From the NCBI RefSeq assembly GCF_000245795.1, contig NZ_JH601133.1, forward strand, positions 1,519,605-1,583,604: DNA of 64,000 nt, given 5' to 3'. Origin of the DNA: Facklamia languida CCUG 37842 (GTDB taxonomy: Bacteria; Bacillota; Bacilli; Lactobacillales; Aerococcaceae). Positions within the stretch are counted from its first letter, which is position 1. Each line of letters starts with the position of its first letter. Positions 9,155 through 21,711 of the stretch are shown here, one piece after another. The notes beneath the pieces are model-generated. The model was not told where the DNA came from. It made no database searches and worked only from the letters and a program-made list of their open reading frames with translations. The translations under genes and the position numbers were made by a program.

Positions 9155-9775
9155 GTGGCAGAAGAAAACCAGTCACTTGATCAAGAGCTAACCGATCAAG
9201 CAGAAGAAGTAAAAGCAGTCACTGACGAAGAAGTTATCCAAAAAGAGAATATACAAGATTCAACACCAGAAGAGATCGACCAGGAAGTTCTTCAAGAAGA
9301 AGAGGGCACCGGTCATGATCAAGCAGAAGAAATTGACCAATTAAAAGCACAAATTGACCAGCTTGAAGACCAGACCTTACGTTTACAAGCGGAAATGGCT
9401 AATATTCAGCGGTCCAACAGCCGTGACCGACAAGAAGCAGCGAAATACCGTTCACAGCCTTTAGCCAAGGGATTAGTGGAAGCCTTGGATAATATGGAGC
9501 GAGCCTTGGCCATTGAAGCCAAGACTGAAGAAGGCCAAGCCATCCATAAGGGGGTTGAAATGGTCTATGACCAGATCTTAAAAGCCTTTAAAGAAGAACA
9601 GATCGAACAGATTGATCCGATCGATCAAGCCTTCGATCCCAATTTCCACCAGGCAGTGACGACTCAACCGGCTGAAGAAGGCCAAGACGTTGACCAAGTG
9701 GTCGCGGTCCTACAAAAAGGTTACGTCCTCAACGACCGGGTTATCCGTCCGGCAATGGTCATCGTTTCAGCTTAA
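9155..9775 (+). CDS. grpE: DnaK nucleotide exchange factor GrpE
   Basis: 206-residue cochaperone. A long acidic, Gln/Glu-rich N-terminal tail (about 1-60) leads into the coiled-coil dimerisation helix (IDQLKAQIDQLEDQTLRLQA) and the C-terminal beta domain with FDPNFHQAV and VLQKGYVLNDRVIRPAMV, which are hallmark GrpE motifs. GTG start at 9155 behind AAGGAGG. It lies 25 bases after hrcA in the same operon. Confidence 0.96.
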   Translation: MAEENQSLDQELTDQAEEVKAVTDEEVIQKENIQDSTPEEIDQEVLQEEEGTGHDQAEEIDQLKAQIDQLEDQTLRLQAEMANIQRSNSRDRQEAAKYRSQPLAKGLVEALDNMERALAIEAKTEEGQAIHKGVEMVYDQILKAFKEEQIEQIDPIDQAFDPNFHQAVTTQPAEEGQDVDQVVAVLQKGYVLNDRVIRPAMVIVSA

Positions 9776-9821
9776 AGCGGAAGTATTAAATGAAGTAATT
9801 GAAAGTTTAAACGACAAATAA

Positions 9822-11690
<1,869 letters not shown>

Positions 11691-11723
11691 ACCGATTCGT
11701 GGGATAAACTTGAGGATTGATGG

Positions 11724-11744
11724 GGCTGGGAGGATCTCCCAGCC
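11724..11744 (+). terminator. Hairpin between dnaK and dnaJ
   Basis: Arms GGCTGGGAG and CTCCCAGCC around a GAT loop: nine perfect GC-rich pairs. The following sequence (TCTATCTTTC) is only moderately U-rich, so it is more likely a partial terminator or mRNA stabiliser that sets the DnaK:DnaJ ratio than a full stop. Confidence 0.65.
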
Positions 11745-11796
11745 TCTATCTTTCAAGTGATACACGTTCATTTCGATGCATTAAAGGAGGTTGGAA

Positions 11797-12939
11797 ATGG
11801 CAGACAAACGAGATTATTATGAGGTCCTTGGTGTTTCACGCGACGCCACGGATGCAGAGATCAAGAAAGCCTACCGTAAGTTATCCAAGAAGTATCACCC
11901 CGATATTAACCAAGAAGCGGGGGCTGAAGACAAGTTTAAAGAAGTATCCGAAGCTTATGAAATTCTAAGTGATGCGCAAAAGCGGGCAGCCTATGACCAA
12001 TACGGCCATGCGGCGACTGATCCGAATTTTGGCCAAGGCTTTGGCGGCGGCTTCGGTGGCTTTGGCGGTGGCGCTGGATTTGGCTTTGAGGATATTTTTG
12101 ATTCCTTCTTTGGCGGATCGACAGCAGGTCGTAGGGCTAATGCACCGCGCAAGGGGAATGACCTACAATACCGGGTGAAATTGACCTTTGAAGAGGCAAT
12201 TTTTGGTAAGGAAACCACCATCCGTTACCAGCGTAATGAAGAATGCCATACCTGTCACGGGACAGGCGCTAAGGCGGGAACGGATCCGGTGACTTGTCAT
12301 AAGTGTCACGGTAGTGGGACCATTAATGTGGAGCGTAATTCACCCTTTGGCCGTGTGATGACGCAAACGACTTGTGATGTCTGTGGCGGGACAGGTAAAG
12401 AAATCAAGGAAAAATGTGAAACCTGTGCTGGTTCTGGGATTGAATCAACCAGTCACACTGTTAAGGTAACGGTCCCAGCAGGTGTGGAGGATGGCAACCA
12501 AATCCGCTTGGCCGGTCAAGGTGAAGCTGGATCCAATGGAGGCCCTTATGGGGATCTTTATGTTGTCTTCAAGGTCAGCCCGAGCAAGGAGTTTAAGCGC
12601 AATGGGTCTGAGATCTACTATCAACTCCCCATTACCTTCTCTCAAGCTGCCTTGGGCGACGAAGTGCAAGTTCCAACTGTGCATGGCAAGGTCAAGTTAA
12701 AGGTACCTGCCGGCACGCAAACTGGTACCACCTTCCGCTTACGCGGTAAGGGAGCGCCAGATGTCCATACAGGCCATATGGGGGACCAACAAGTCGTTGT
12801 GACCGTTGTGACGCCAAGCAAGTTGACTGACAAGCAAAAGGACCTCTTTAAGCAACTAGCCAAGGAAACGGGAGCTACGGTTAAAGAACAAGAAGCCGGC
12901 TTCTTTGATAAGATGCGTGACATCTTTAATGATAAATAA
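11797..12939 (+). CDS. dnaJ: Chaperone DnaJ (type I Hsp40)
   Basis: 380-residue cochaperone that delivers substrates to DnaK and stimulates its ATPase. J-domain with KYHPDIN (HPD motif), Gly/Phe-rich region (about 77-110), and four zinc-finger repeats ([32 protein letters not shown]) make it a complete type I DnaJ. I chose ATG 11797 ([13 protein letters not shown]) since AAAGGAGG ends at 11790; an upstream in-frame TTG at 11791 touches the ribosome-binding site. It is the last gene of the heat-shock operon. Confidence 0.97.
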   Translation: MADKRDYYEVLGVSRDATDAEIKKAYRKLSKKYHPDINQEAGAEDKFKEVSEAYEILSDAQKRAAYDQYGHAATDPNFGQGFGGGFGGFGGGAGFGFEDIFDSFFGGSTAGRRANAPRKGNDLQYRVKLTFEEAIFGKETTIRYQRNEECHTCHGTGAKAGTDPVTCHKCHGSGTINVERNSPFGRVMTQTTCDVCGGTGKEIKEKCETCAGSGIESTSHTVKVTVPAGVEDGNQIRLAGQGEAGSNGGPYGDLYVVFKVSPSKEFKRNGSEIYYQLPITFSQAALGDEVQVPTVHGKVKLKVPAGTQTGTTFRLRGKGAPDVHTGHMGDQQVVVTVVTPSKLTDKQKDLFKQLAKETGATVKEQEAGFFDKMRDIFNDK

Positions 12940-12986
12940 GGCTCAAAAGCCGCATCCTAAGGATACCTTAATAAGCGTGTCAAACG

Positions 12987-13024
12987 GCAACCAGGACTCG
13001 AGTCTTGGTTGCTGCTTTTTTTTT
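12987..13024 (+). terminator. Rho-independent terminator of the dnaK operon
   Basis: Stem GCAACCA-GACTCGAGTC-TGGTTGC followed by GC and a run of ten or more T. A strong intrinsic terminator about 50 bases after dnaJ. Confidence 0.92.
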
Positions 13025-13122
13025 GATCCTAGGATAGGGGCTTAAAGAAAACTATTCAAGGGGGGTAATTTTTGATAAGATAGAGTGTAGCGATTAAATG
13101 CTTGTGAAGGAAGTGAAGTCCA

Positions 13123-14949
13123 GTGGATAGCCAACAAATGAAAGAAAGACAAAAACGCATTCGAAATTTTTCTATTATTGCCCATATTGACCATGGGAAG
13201 TCAACCCTCGCAGACCGGATCCTGCAGCAGACCGAGTCGGTAGCTGAACGGGATATGAAGAACCAATTGCTCGATTCGATGGATCTTGAGCGGGAGCGCG
13301 GAATTACCATTAAGCTCAATGCAGTCGAATTATCCTATACGGCCCAGGATGGCCAGGAATATATTTTTCATCTGATCGACACACCCGGGCATGTCGATTT
13401 TGCCTATGAAGTTTCTCGATCCTTAGCTGCGTGTGAAGGCGCGATTCTAGTGGTGGATGCCGCCCAAGGGATTGAAGCCCAGACGTTGGCGAATGTCTAT
13501 TTGGCTTTAGATAATGACTTGGAAATCCTCCCAGTGATCAACAAGATTGACCTGCCTTCTGCTGACCCCGAAAAGGTCCGCTATGAAATTGAAGAAGTCA
13601 TTGGTCTAGATGCCTCAGAAGCGGTCTTGGCTTCGGCTAAGGCGGGTATCGGTATTTCGGATATTTTGGAACAGATTGTTGAGAAAGTACCAGCTCCCCA
13701 AGGGAATATTGATGAACCCTTGCAGGCCCTCATCTTTGACTCCGCTTATGATGCCTATCGCGGGGTGGTCTTGAATGTCCGGATTGTTAATGGGACCGTT
13801 AAGCCAGGTGATACCATTCGTTTGATGTCAAATGGCAAGGAATTTGAGGTCATTGAAGTGGGAGTCTTCTCCCCGAGTCCCATGCAACGAGACCTATTAA
13901 TGGTGGGGGATGTTGGTTACATTACGGCTGGAATCAAGACCATTCAAGATACCCGGGTCGGGGATACCATTACCTCCGCTGATAAGCCAGCTGACCAGGC
14001 CTTACCTGGTTACCGCAAATTGAACCCCATGGTCTTTGCTGGTCTCTATCCCGTTGATTCCAAGGATTATAATGATCTGCGAGAATCCTTAGAAAAGTTA
14101 CAACTTAATGATGCCTCCTTGCAATTTGAGGCGGAGACTTCGCAAGCGCTTGGCTTTGGTTTCCGGACTGGTTTCTTAGGCCTCTTACATATGGATGTGA
14201 TTCAAGAGCGTTTGGAGCGGGAGTTCGACCTCGACTTGATTACCACAGCGCCTTCGGTGGTTTACCGCGTCATAAAGACTGACGGTCAAGAAGTAGTGGT
14301 GGATAATCCATCAGAAATGCCGGATCCGACGCTGATTGATAAGGTCTTAGAGCCTTATATCAAGGCTTCCATTATGGTGCCTAATGAATATGTCGGCGCC
14401 GTCATGGAATTGGCCCAGCGCAAGCGGGGGAACTTCATCACCATGGATTACCTGGATGAATTTCGGGTCAATGTGATCTATGAATTACCCATGGCGGAGA
14501 TTGTCTACGACTTCTTCGACAAGTTGAAGTCCTCAACCAAGGGCTATGCTTCCTTGGACTATGAGTTGATCGGCTATCGTCAATCGAATCTCGTCAAGTT
14601 AGAAATTCTGCTCAATGGTGATGTGATCGATGCCTTCTCAACCATCGTCCATAAAGACTTTGCCCAAGCCCGTGGCCGGGTTCTGGTTGAGAAATTAAAG
14701 GAAATTATTCCACGGCAAATGTTTGAAGTGCCTGTCCAAGCGGCGATTGGCCATAAGATTATCGCTCGGTCCACAATTAAGGCTTACCGTAAGGACGTAA
14801 CCGCTAAGCTCTATGGTGGGGACGTCTCCCGACGGAAGAAACTCCTAGAGAAACAAAAGGAAGGAAAGAAGCGGATGAAGGCGGTCGGAAATGTGGAAAT
14901 ACCACAAGAAGCCTTCATGGCAGTCTTACAGATGGATGAAGAAGATTAA
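13123..14949 (+). CDS. lepA: Elongation factor 4 (LepA)
   Basis: 608-residue ribosomal GTPase, EF4/LepA, implicated in translation quality and 30S biogenesis. G1 motif AHIDHGKST, then [24 protein letters not shown] and [11 protein letters not shown]. The LepA-specific C-terminal domain ends with [18 protein letters not shown] and [15 protein letters not shown] start at 13123 has GAAGGAAG upstream; an ATG at 13138 (residue 6) is the alternative. It is a stand-alone gene here, not linked to dnaJ by transcription because a strong terminator intervenes. Confidence 0.97.
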   Translation: MDSQQMKERQKRIRNFSIIAHIDHGKSTLADRILQQTESVAERDMKNQLLDSMDLERERGITIKLNAVELSYTAQDGQEYIFHLIDTPGHVDFAYEVSRSLAACEGAILVVDAAQGIEAQTLANVYLALDNDLEILPVINKIDLPSADPEKVRYEIEEVIGLDASEAVLASAKAGIGISDILEQIVEKVPAPQGNIDEPLQALIFDSAYDAYRGVVLNVRIVNGTVKPGDTIRLMSNGKEFEVIEVGVFSPSPMQRDLLMVGDVGYITAGIKTIQDTRVGDTITSADKPADQALPGYRKLNPMVFAGLYPVDSKDYNDLRESLEKLQLNDASLQFEAETSQALGFGFRTGFLGLLHMDVIQERLEREFDLDLITTAPSVVYRVIKTDGQEVVVDNPSEMPDPTLIDKVLEPYIKASIMVPNEYVGAVMELAQRKRGNFITMDYLDEFRVNVIYELPMAEIVYDFFDKLKSSTKGYASLDYELIGYRQSNLVKLEILLNGDVIDAFSTIVHKDFAQARGRVLVEKLKEIIPRQMFEVPVQAAIGHKIIARSTIKAYRKDVTAKLYGGDVSRRKKLLEKQKEGKKRMKAVGNVEIPQEAFMAVLQMDEED

Positions 14950-15037
14950 GTGTCTCATCTTGAAGGATGATTAAGGCTTCTATCTTCTCCTAGATAAGCG
15001 ATTGAATCAGCTGATTTGACTGGTAAAAATTAAAAAG

Positions 15038-15059
15038 CCCTAGACCATTTGGTCTAGGG
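15038..15059 (-). terminator. Terminator of fda (possibly bidirectional)
   Basis: CCCTAGACC ... GGTCTAGGG with a short loop. The A-run to its left becomes a U-run on the minus strand, so it best fits termination of fda; lepA transcripts from the other side would meet the same stem with a weaker tail. Confidence 0.8.
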
Positions 15060-15076
15060 TTATTTGCTTACTGAGT

Positions 15077-15967
15077 CTATTTGTTAGCAGACGCATCGTA
15101 GATGCCATCAATCGCTTGAGTGATTGTTTGGTTGAATGCTTCTTCTTCTTGGTCATCTCGTAGGTCTTGTGCGAGGGCCCGTGAGAAGGAAGCGATGACA
15201 TGAGGAGTAGCTTTTAATTTCGCATTGGCTTCATCTGTCGCATAACCACCGGATAAAGCAACCACTCTGACCATTTGTGGGTGTTGGCTAATTTCGGTAT
15301 AGGTCTCTGGTTCTTCAGGAATGGTGATCTTTAAGAGGACATATTGGTCTGCAGTCAGTTGGTTCAATTCCTTGAGGATCTCTTCTGCTAATTTTGCTTC
15401 GATCTTCGCCTTATCTTCCGCCTTAATCGATACCTCAGGTTCAATAATTGGAACCAGGCCTTTGGCAATGATTTGTTTAGCCACTTCAAATTGTTGGGCA
15501 ACCACTTGCCGGATGCCTTCTTCATTGTATTCCAAGATGTTGGACCGCATCTTGGTTCCAAAGATATGGCGTTCATTGGCCCGGTCAAGTAGGGCATCCA
15601 ATTGGGTTAATTCTTTCATGAGCTGAACCCCATTTTCAACAGGAGCGAGGCCTTGGTCCACTTTAACAAAGGGAACAACACCTTTATCTTCCCAGAGGTA
15701 GTCGGCTGTCTTCTTGCCTTCGATCTCACGGTCGATCGTCTGTTCAAAGAGGATGGCACCAATGACTTTCTCCTTGTTGAAAGCAGGAGCTGTAATGATA
15801 CGGGTGCGCATTTGGTGGACCAAGTCAAACATTTGGTCATCATTCTCGTAACGGTCTTCAGCAATACCGTAAGCCGCTAAGGCCTTGGGAGTGGAACCGC
15901 CAGATTGGTCTAAGGCAGCAATAAAGCCTTTACCATGCTTCATTTGGTCAAATTGTTCTTGATTCAT
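15077..15967 (-). CDS. fda: Class I fructose-bisphosphate aldolase
   Basis: 296-residue glycolytic/gluconeogenic aldolase of the class I (Schiff-base) type found in staphylococci and some lactic acid bacteria. It opens [19 protein letters not shown] and has [31 protein letters not shown], and the Schiff-base Lys in [13 protein letters not shown]. Near-identical motif order to the S. aureus Fda enzyme. Reverse strand, convergent with lepA and sharing a terminator. It may replace or supplement a class II enzyme elsewhere in the genome, which cannot be seen here. Confidence 0.95.
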   Translation of the reverse strand: MNQEQFDQMKHGKGFIAALDQSGGSTPKALAAYGIAEDRYENDDQMFDLVHQMRTRIITAPAFNKEKVIGAILFEQTIDREIEGKKTADYLWEDKGVVPFVKVDQGLAPVENGVQLMKELTQLDALLDRANERHIFGTKMRSNILEYNEEGIRQVVAQQFEVAKQIIAKGLVPIIEPEVSIKAEDKAKIEAKLAEEILKELNQLTADQYVLLKITIPEEPETYTEISQHPQMVRVVALSGGYATDEANAKLKATPHVIASFSRALAQDLRDDQEEEAFNQTITQAIDGIYDASANK

Positions 15968-16049
15968 AATTCGTCTCCTTTGTGTCGATTGGTCTGCAGC
16001 AACTAATTCTATCTTAATCGCTTGGGGCTAAATTTGCAATGAGATTGAT

Positions 16050-16610
16050 TTAACGCAGGTCGAAAGTTCCTGCTTCCGTGATGACGATATCCATGGTCAA
16101 GTCATGGTCTTCCAAGGGAATATCCTGCCGTTGAAGTGCTTGGTAGAAGGGGAGGACTAAAAGCGCTGGCTTGGTTCTGAGAATATAGCGGTCATAATAC
16201 CCTCCGCCATAACCGATTCGCTGTCCTTGATTATTACAAGATACACAAGGCATAATAATTAAGTCTAAGTCCTTGGGATCAATCACTTCCGCTGATTTCA
16301 GGGGTTCTGGAATGTGATAGGCAGACTCTTCTAGCTGGGAGTCTGGACGGTAAACATGGGCTTCCATCTGACGGTTAGGATAAACTCGAGGAATGCCGAC
16401 AGTCTTACCCATTTGCCAAGCCTTCTCAATAATGGGATGGCTATTAAATTCACCCTCGGTCGCATAGTAGCAGAGGAGGGTCTGGGCCGCTTTGAATGCT
16501 TCTAGGTCAAAGAGCGACTGGTAGACGGCTGCTTCTGCTTGTTGGCGGTACTCGGGTGTGAGTTTTTTCCTTTGTTCAAAGACTTCTTGTCTGAGACTTT
16601 TTTTATCCAT
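16050..16610 (-). CDS. 5-formyltetrahydrofolate cyclo-ligase
   Basis: 186-residue MTHFS-family enzyme that converts 5-formyl-THF to 5,10-methenyl-THF with ATP. The N-terminal KKSLRQEVFEQRKKL helix, CYYATEGEFNSHPII and the hallmark C-terminal RIGYGGGYYDRYI motif are all present. Reverse strand, about 80 bases from fda but with its own upstream promoter, so the operon status is uncertain. Together with thyA and folA further along it contributes to the one-carbon/folate functions in the window. Confidence 0.94.
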   Translation of the reverse strand: MDKKSLRQEVFEQRKKLTPEYRQQAEAAVYQSLFDLEAFKAAQTLLCYYATEGEFNSHPIIEKAWQMGKTVGIPRVYPNRQMEAHVYRPDSQLEESAYHIPEPLKSAEVIDPKDLDLIIMPCVSCNNQGQRIGYGGGYYDRYILRTKPALLVLPFYQALQRQDIPLEDHDLTMDIVITEAGTFDLR

Positions 16611-16642
16611 GCTGTCATCCTTTCTATCTGAAACTTGTCTTT

Positions 16643-16651
16643 ATTATAGCA
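16643..16651 (-). promoter_or_regulatory. Extended -10 promoter for the formyl-THF cyclo-ligase gene
   Basis: On the minus strand the sequence reads TGCTATAAT, an extended -10 element, 33 bases ahead of the ATG at 16610. A TTGACA exists further upstream but at about 28 bases, too far to be its -35. Confidence 0.55.
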
Positions 16652-16774
16652 CTTTTACTAGGGGATGAAAGCGGTTTGTCAATTGGTTCGACTTCGATTA
16701 AACTTAAAGAAGTCGGTCGAGTGACGGACCTGTAAACCGATTAAACTTCAAACTGAACCAGGAGGAGCTGCTTC

Positions 16775-17446
16775 ATGTACCAACTACCTGACCTACACGA
16801 CCTGGCCCCCCAGTGGGCCCTCAAGTTAAAACATTCAACCCCCTTAGACCCTATCCAAGCTCATTTGGCCGATTTAAGCCAGGACCAGACGATTTATCCA
16901 CCCCAGGACCAGGTCTTTCGGGCCTTACAACTAACCCCACCGGAGGCTGTCCGGGTCGTCCTGATCGGTCAAGATCCTTATCATGGTCCCAACCAGGCCA
17001 ATGGCTTGGCCTTCTCAGTCAATCCTGGCCAGACCTTACCGCCTTCTTTGCGAAATATCTTCAAGGAATTACAATCAGACCTGGGTGGCGACTTGCGCCA
17101 GGACGGTGACTTATCCGATTGGGCCAGCCAAGGTGTCCTGCTCTTGAACCAAGTCCTAACGGTCGCTCAGGGTCAGGCTAATTCCCACCAAGCGATCGGA
17201 TGGCAAGCTTGGACCCAGGACCTGGTCCGGGTGGTCAATGACTTCGACCGAGCTTTGATTTTCCTCCTATGGGGCAAAAAAGCTCAGGCCCTAATACCCT
17301 TGATTGATCAAACCAAGCACCAGGTGATTCAGTCAGCCCATCCCAGTCCCTTATCTGCCTATCGTGGTTTCTTAGGCTCTCGTCCCTTTAGCCAGATCAA
17401 CCAACAATTAAAAGCCAGCGGCGAGGAGCCACTGGCTTGGGGTTAA
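16775..17446 (+). CDS. ung: Uracil-DNA glycosylase
   Basis: 223-residue family 1 UDG that removes uracil from DNA to start base excision repair. The water-activating loop GQDPYHGPNQANGLAF carries the catalytic Asp, and the C-terminal HPSPLSAYRGF loop carries the catalytic His and the Leu intercalation loop. VLLLNQVLTV and FLLWGKKAQ are also family blocks. ATG 16775 follows AGGAGGAGC. Monocistronic, convergent with the CPBP protease gene, only 11 bases between the stops. Confidence 0.97.
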   Translation: MYQLPDLHDLAPQWALKLKHSTPLDPIQAHLADLSQDQTIYPPQDQVFRALQLTPPEAVRVVLIGQDPYHGPNQANGLAFSVNPGQTLPPSLRNIFKELQSDLGGDLRQDGDLSDWASQGVLLLNQVLTVAQGQANSHQAIGWQAWTQDLVRVVNDFDRALIFLLWGKKAQALIPLIDQTKHQVIQSAHPSPLSAYRGFLGSRPFSQINQQLKASGEEPLAWG

Positions 17447-17457
17447 CCATCTTTCTC

Positions 17458-18126
17458 TTAGAGGTAGTCTGACAGGGTGAACATGATTATAATAGCGATA
17501 AAGTTATTAAAGAAATGGAAGAGGATGGTGGCGAGAACATTGCCTTGAAACTTCCAGTAGAAGAAAATAATCACTAAGGAAAGTGGTAGGTAAATCGTGG
17601 CATCCACCAAAGTTGCCATGTGGGCCCCGGTAAAGAGCACCACGGATAGGCAGGATAGGATGATCATTAAGGTCTTATTGGTCTTATCAAAGGAGCCAAT
17701 GATGGCCTGACGGAAGACCAATTCTTCCACAAAGGGAGCAAAGATGGCAACCATAAAGAAGGTTAAGAAGAGGGGTTGGGACTTAGAAAGTTCATTGAGG
17801 GCCTGCTGGTTGGCAGCTAGGTTACTGAGGTCCATGAAATTCTCCAGAATCTTCATGGTGACAACCCGCAGGGCAACCATGGCGATGAAGGCACCGATGA
17901 ACCAAAGGATTAAAGACTTAATCGAGGTTTGAGCCTTTAGTTCTTGCCAGTCTTGAGCCAGTGTGTCCCGGTATAGGTACCAACCTAATAAGATTAAGAC
18001 AACTTGGATCGCAAATGAGAATAGCATGGTTTGATTGAGGGGCAAACCGAATGTTACGAGTGCTACTTGACCTCCGATGAAGAGCAATAGGTAGGCCAAG
18101 ATCATAATCATGCCTTTACGTTTCAT
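17458..18126 (-). CDS. CPBP-family intramembrane metalloprotease
   Basis: 222-residue polytopic membrane protein of the CPBP (CAAX protease/Abi/bacteriocin-processing) family. The motifs are EELVFRQ (EExxxR, metal/catalytic Glu), FTGAHMATL (second motif His) and FHFFNN (HxxxN). Hydrophobic segments fill most of the protein, starting at residue 7. In Firmicutes relatives handle bacteriocin immunity or signalling peptide maturation, but the substrate of this copy is unknown. It is divergent from the ABC-F gene, with a repeat element between them. Confidence 0.88.
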   Translation of the reverse strand: MKRKGMIMILAYLLLFIGGQVALVTFGLPLNQTMLFSFAIQVVLILLGWYLYRDTLAQDWQELKAQTSIKSLILWFIGAFIAMVALRVVTMKILENFMDLSNLAANQQALNELSKSQPLFLTFFMVAIFAPFVEELVFRQAIIGSFDKTNKTLMIILSCLSVVLFTGAHMATLVDATIYLPLSLVIIFFYWKFQGNVLATILFHFFNNFIAIIIMFTLSDYL

Positions 18127-18258
18127 ACAATTCCTCCTGATTCATAATAACTTTATGATAAAATTTAATAAATTAAAAAGCAAGTAGCAGTCTAGTGGTT
18201 AAAAAAAAGATGTAAAATATTTTTTGGTTTTATCAGTGATTTTGTTGACGATAAAAAT

Positions 18259-18423
18259 GAAAAGCAGTTGTACCAATTATTGATCACTGGGGACCGCCCT
18301 CCAAAGCCATGCTTTTCCGGGCTAGGCCCACTAGGCATTGCCTAAACGGTGAACCGTAAGGCAATGCAAGCTGCGTGGCCCTTCCGCATCCCTGTGAAAA
18401 ATAATCGGTACAACCTGCTTTTC
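18259..18423 (+). repeat. Nested-palindrome repeat with a different outer stem
   Basis: Core as in the other copies (GACCGCCCTCCAAAGC, TTTTCCGGGCTAGGCCCAC, ACGGTGAACCGT). The outer arms are GAAAAGCAG, TGTACC, ATTATT, TCAC and pair with GTGA, AATAAT, GGTACA, CTGCTTTTC. The outer arm therefore has a completely different sequence from the CCGTCAATA type yet keeps pairing. Confidence 0.9.
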
Positions 18424-18777
18424 ATTCGATCCAACCTGAATTTTATATGCTTATTTCATTGGATTATCTATTTTGATTGGTACTGTCATTCATTTGCTAT
18501 CTTAAAGGAAGAGCTTGCTTGTTACTTCCACTACAAGCACCAAAATATTTTATTAAATCATGTGATAAAGCCTTTGTTCTAATTCAAATTCACGCTCTAC
18601 TAAAGTTCTAATTAAAGCAACCTTTCAACTTATTAATAGTCGGTAGACCTTCATTTTTTCTGATTGACATCTTGAAATGATAATGGATTTAGATGATCTT
18701 TTGATTGACGGCTGATAGGATCAGCCATCTTTTGACCATGATCAGGCAGTCTCCACAAGCCAAGACCAGGAGACCTA

Positions 18778-18786
18778 TGGTATACT
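18778..18786 (+). promoter_or_regulatory. Extended -10 promoter of the ABC-F gene
   Basis: TGGTATACT (TG at -15/-14 plus TATACT), no credible -35. Transcription would begin near 18793, which leaves almost no leader for an ATG at 18796 and favours the start at 18817. Confidence 0.55.
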
Positions 18787-18816
18787 ATTTGGAGAATGAT
18801 GGCGAAGGAGCAAGCA

Positions 18817-20724
18817 ATGAAAGAATTAAGTATTGAGCAACTAAGTAAGTCCTATGGCGTGAAGCAATTAATTAACCAGGTCGATTTTGCTATTCGTACG
18901 GGGGATCGTATCGGTTTAATCGGTCCCAATGGTACGGGAAAGTCCTCCTTCTTAAAGGTGATTGCGGGTGTTGACCATTATGACCAGGGGACCATCCGCC
19001 ACCCAAACCAGTATAGCATTGCCTATCTGGACCAGCACCCCGTCCTGGATCCAGACCAGACGATCTTAGAGACAGTCTACCAATCGCCAGCACCTGTCGT
19101 GCAACTGGTCCTACGTTATGAAAAAGACCGTAAAGCCCTCGAGCAATCGCCTCATGATCCAGCGCTGCAAGCAGCCTTTACCAAGATCAGCGAACAGATG
19201 ACCCGGGATGGGGGCTGGGATGTCGAGGTTCAGGCTAAGTCGATTTTGACCCAGCTTGGCTTACATGATTTAGACCGGCGAGTGGGGGACTGCTCGGGTG
19301 GTCAGCTTAAGCGGATCGGTTTAGCACAAGTCCTGATTTCACCGGCCGATCTCTTGATCTTAGACGAACCGACCAACCACCTGGATGTGCCGACCATTCA
19401 GTGGCTGGAGCACCATCTCGCCTCTTATCCAGGAGCCCTCTTGTTGGTGACACATGACCGGTATTTTCTTGAAAGGGTGGTCAATAAGATCGTAGAATTA
19501 AGGCATGGCCGTCTGATTGAATATGAAGGAAATTACCAAGCCTATCTCAGCCAGCGCGCCAGCCGACAGAGTCAACTCCAACAAGCCCAACATAAGCAGG
19601 ACCGGCTTTTCCAACAGGAATTAGCCTGGATGCGTCAAGGGGCTCAAGCCCGCTCGACCAAGCAACAAGCCCGGATTCAACGCTTTAATGACTTGAAGCA
19701 GGCCATTGCTGACCGGGACCAAGAAGACCAGGCGTTCGATTTTGATTTTAACCAACAACGACTAGGTAAGAAGAGCCTGGAATTAGACCAAGTCACCATC
19801 CATAACCAGGGGCAATTGATCCTGAAGGACTATACTAAGACCTTCGTCAAGGGAGATCGGATGGGGATTGTCGGTCCGAATGGTGTCGGAAAATCAACCT
19901 TCTTAAACACCTTAGCTGGCTACCACCAATCGACCAGTGGCATCATTCACATTGGCGAGACCGTGCGGATGGCTTATTACCGCCAACTGGATCAAGACCT
20001 TCCGGGTGACCAACGCGTTCTGTCCTACCTGACCCAAGTCGCCCAAGAATTTAAGCGTCCCGATGGCAGTCAGCTGTCAGCCTCCCAGCTCTTAGAACGG
20101 TTTAACTTCCCTAAGGAGAGTCATGGGATGTTCATTTCTTCACTATCAGGTGGGGAGAGGCGGCGGCTCTACCTCTTGACGCTCTTGGTCCAAGAACCTA
20201 ATCTTCTGCTCTTAGATGAGCCAACGAATGATCTGGATATTGAGACCTTAACGACTTTAGAGGACTATTTGGAGGATTTTGAGGGAATTGTGATTGTGGT
20301 GTCTCACGACCGGTATTTCTTAGACAAAACGGTCGACCAGATCCTCATTATGCAAGGACAGGGTCACTTTGATGTCTACTGGGGTTCCTATTCTGATTAT
20401 TTGGCAGAAGGAGGGTCAAGGGAAGACCTAGGGGAGATGAGTGAGCCAGACCGAGTGGAAGCAGCACCTGCGCTAGAACAAAAACCTACACCACCATCTA
20501 AGCCCAAGAAGCGGATGACCTATCAGGAAAAGCAGGAATGGGCCAAGTTGCAACCGCAGATGCAAAAGGTGGAAGATCGTATTGAGGCCATTGGACCGGA
20601 AATGGAGGCTGCCAGTCATGATGCGGGTCGATTGATGGACTTACAGGAAGAACTTGACCAATTAGAGCTTGAATTGTTGACCTTATATGAACGTTATGAC
20701 TATTTGAGTGATTTAGACCAATAG
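18817..20724 (+). CDS. ABC-F ribosome-associated ATPase, Uup/YfmR type
   Basis: 635-residue soluble protein with two ABC ATPase cassettes and no membrane domain. Walker [17 protein letters not shown] and [16 protein letters not shown]; signatures [12 protein letters not shown] and [12 protein letters not shown]; Walker [13 protein letters not shown] and [12 protein letters not shown]. The interdomain linker contains [12 protein letters not shown]. After a proline-rich hinge a C-terminal coiled coil ([15 protein letters not shown] onwards) matches Uup/YfmR proteins, which act on ribosomes stalled on difficult peptides. I chose ATG 18817 ([14 protein letters not shown]) with AAGGAG at 18805-18810; ATG 18796 and 18799 lack a site. 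Confidence 0.92.
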   Translation: MKELSIEQLSKSYGVKQLINQVDFAIRTGDRIGLIGPNGTGKSSFLKVIAGVDHYDQGTIRHPNQYSIAYLDQHPVLDPDQTILETVYQSPAPVVQLVLRYEKDRKALEQSPHDPALQAAFTKISEQMTRDGGWDVEVQAKSILTQLGLHDLDRRVGDCSGGQLKRIGLAQVLISPADLLILDEPTNHLDVPTIQWLEHHLASYPGALLLVTHDRYFLERVVNKIVELRHGRLIEYEGNYQAYLSQRASRQSQLQQAQHKQDRLFQQELAWMRQGAQARSTKQQARIQRFNDLKQAIADRDQEDQAFDFDFNQQRLGKKSLELDQVTIHNQGQLILKDYTKTFVKGDRMGIVGPNGVGKSTFLNTLAGYHQSTSGIIHIGETVRMAYYRQLDQDLPGDQRVLSYLTQVAQEFKRPDGSQLSASQLLERFNFPKESHGMFISSLSGGERRRLYLLTLLVQEPNLLLLDEPTNDLDIETLTTLEDYLEDFEGIVIVVSHDRYFLDKTVDQILIMQGQGHFDVYWGSYSDYLAEGGSREDLGEMSEPDRVEAAPALEQKPTPPSKPKKRMTYQEKQEWAKLQPQMQKVEDRIEAIGPEMEAASHDAGRLMDLQEELDQLELELLTLYERYDYLSDLDQ

Positions 20725-20752
20725 GGGCCAAAGACCTATAAGGAGAAAGCAT

Positions 20753-21694
20753 ATGAAAATTTATCAAGACCTGATTCAGGTCATTCTAGACCGTGGCCAT
20801 GTCAAGACAGACCGAACGGGGGTTGGAACCCGGTCGCTATTTGGTTACCAGATGCGATTTAATTTACAAGAAGGCTTTCCTATCTTGACGACCAAGCGGG
20901 TGGCTTTTGGCTTGGTAAAGAGTGAACTGCTGTGGTTTCTTAGAGGGGATGCGAATATTCGCTACCTCTTAGAACATGACAACCATATTTGGGATGAATG
21001 GGCCTTCCAGCGTTATGTCAAGAGTGAGGACTACCAGGGACCGGATATGGAAGATTTTGGTCGTCGAGCCCTTTTAGATCCGGACTTCAACCAGGTCTAT
21101 CAAGACCAGTTGCATCTCTTCCAGGATAAGATTCTGACAGACGAGGCTTTTGCTGCCCAATATGGGGACCTGGGTCCAATCTATGGCAAACAATGGCGGT
21201 CTTGGCCGGACCGGGACCAAGGAAAGATCGACCAGATCCAGCTACTATTGGATTCCTTGCGGCATGATCCCGATTCTCGCCGCCATCTGGTGACGGCTTG
21301 GAATCCTGCAGATGTGCCGCATGCTGCCTTGCCGCCCTGCCACTGCCTCTTCCAATTCTACGTAGCGCAAGGGCAATTATCCTGTCAACTCTACCAGCGG
21401 TCAGCGGATGTCTTTCTAGGAGTTCCTTTCAATATCAGTTCCTATGCGCTCTTAACCCACTTGATTGCACGTGAACTTGGCTTGGAAGTGGGGGAATTCA
21501 TTCATACCCTAGGCGATGCCCACCTCTATCTCAACCATCAGGAGGCGGTCGACCAGTTAATGAGTCGCCAGCCCGGCCCCCTGCCGCAATTAGTGATTAA
21601 GGGGGATGAGCCGATGGACCAGTTGGACAGTTCTCAGATTCAATTGGTTGATTATCGACCTCAAGGTCCGATTGAAGCCCCGATTGCTGTTTAA
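20753..21694 (+). CDS. thyA: Thymidylate synthase ThyA
   Basis: 313-residue enzyme that methylates dUMP to dTMP using 5,10-methylene-THF, producing DHF. It opens [20 protein letters not shown]. The catalytic Cys is residue 196 in [30 protein letters not shown] and GDAHLYLNH bind dUMP. At 313 residues it is the long lactobacillus-type version, with an insertion compared to the 264-residue E. coli enzyme. A good AAGGAG precedes the ATG. Its stop overlaps the region just before folA, forming a thyA-folA operon. Confidence 0.98.
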   Translation: MKIYQDLIQVILDRGHVKTDRTGVGTRSLFGYQMRFNLQEGFPILTTKRVAFGLVKSELLWFLRGDANIRYLLEHDNHIWDEWAFQRYVKSEDYQGPDMEDFGRRALLDPDFNQVYQDQLHLFQDKILTDEAFAAQYGDLGPIYGKQWRSWPDRDQGKIDQIQLLLDSLRHDPDSRRHLVTAWNPADVPHAALPPCHCLFQFYVAQGQLSCQLYQRSADVFLGVPFNISSYALLTHLIARELGLEVGEFIHTLGDAHLYLNHQEAVDQLMSRQPGPLPQLVIKGDEPMDQLDSSQIQLVDYRPQGPIEAPIAV

Positions 21695-21711
21695 TGAAAA
21701 AGGAGGATAAG

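Larger units (their letters stand above)
18127..18816. other. Gap between the divergent CPBP and ABC-F genes
   Basis: About 690 bases: AT-rich, one full nested-palindrome repeat (18259-18423), and the extended -10 promoter of the ABC-F gene. A 77-codon frame across the repeat has no start site signal or recognisable similarity. I see nothing else. Confidence 0.75.

Noticed and set aside
18349..18582. 77-codon plus-strand frame downstream of the ung/CPBP region
   Set aside because: Overlaps the palindromic repeat, lacks a ribosome-binding site and resembles no family.
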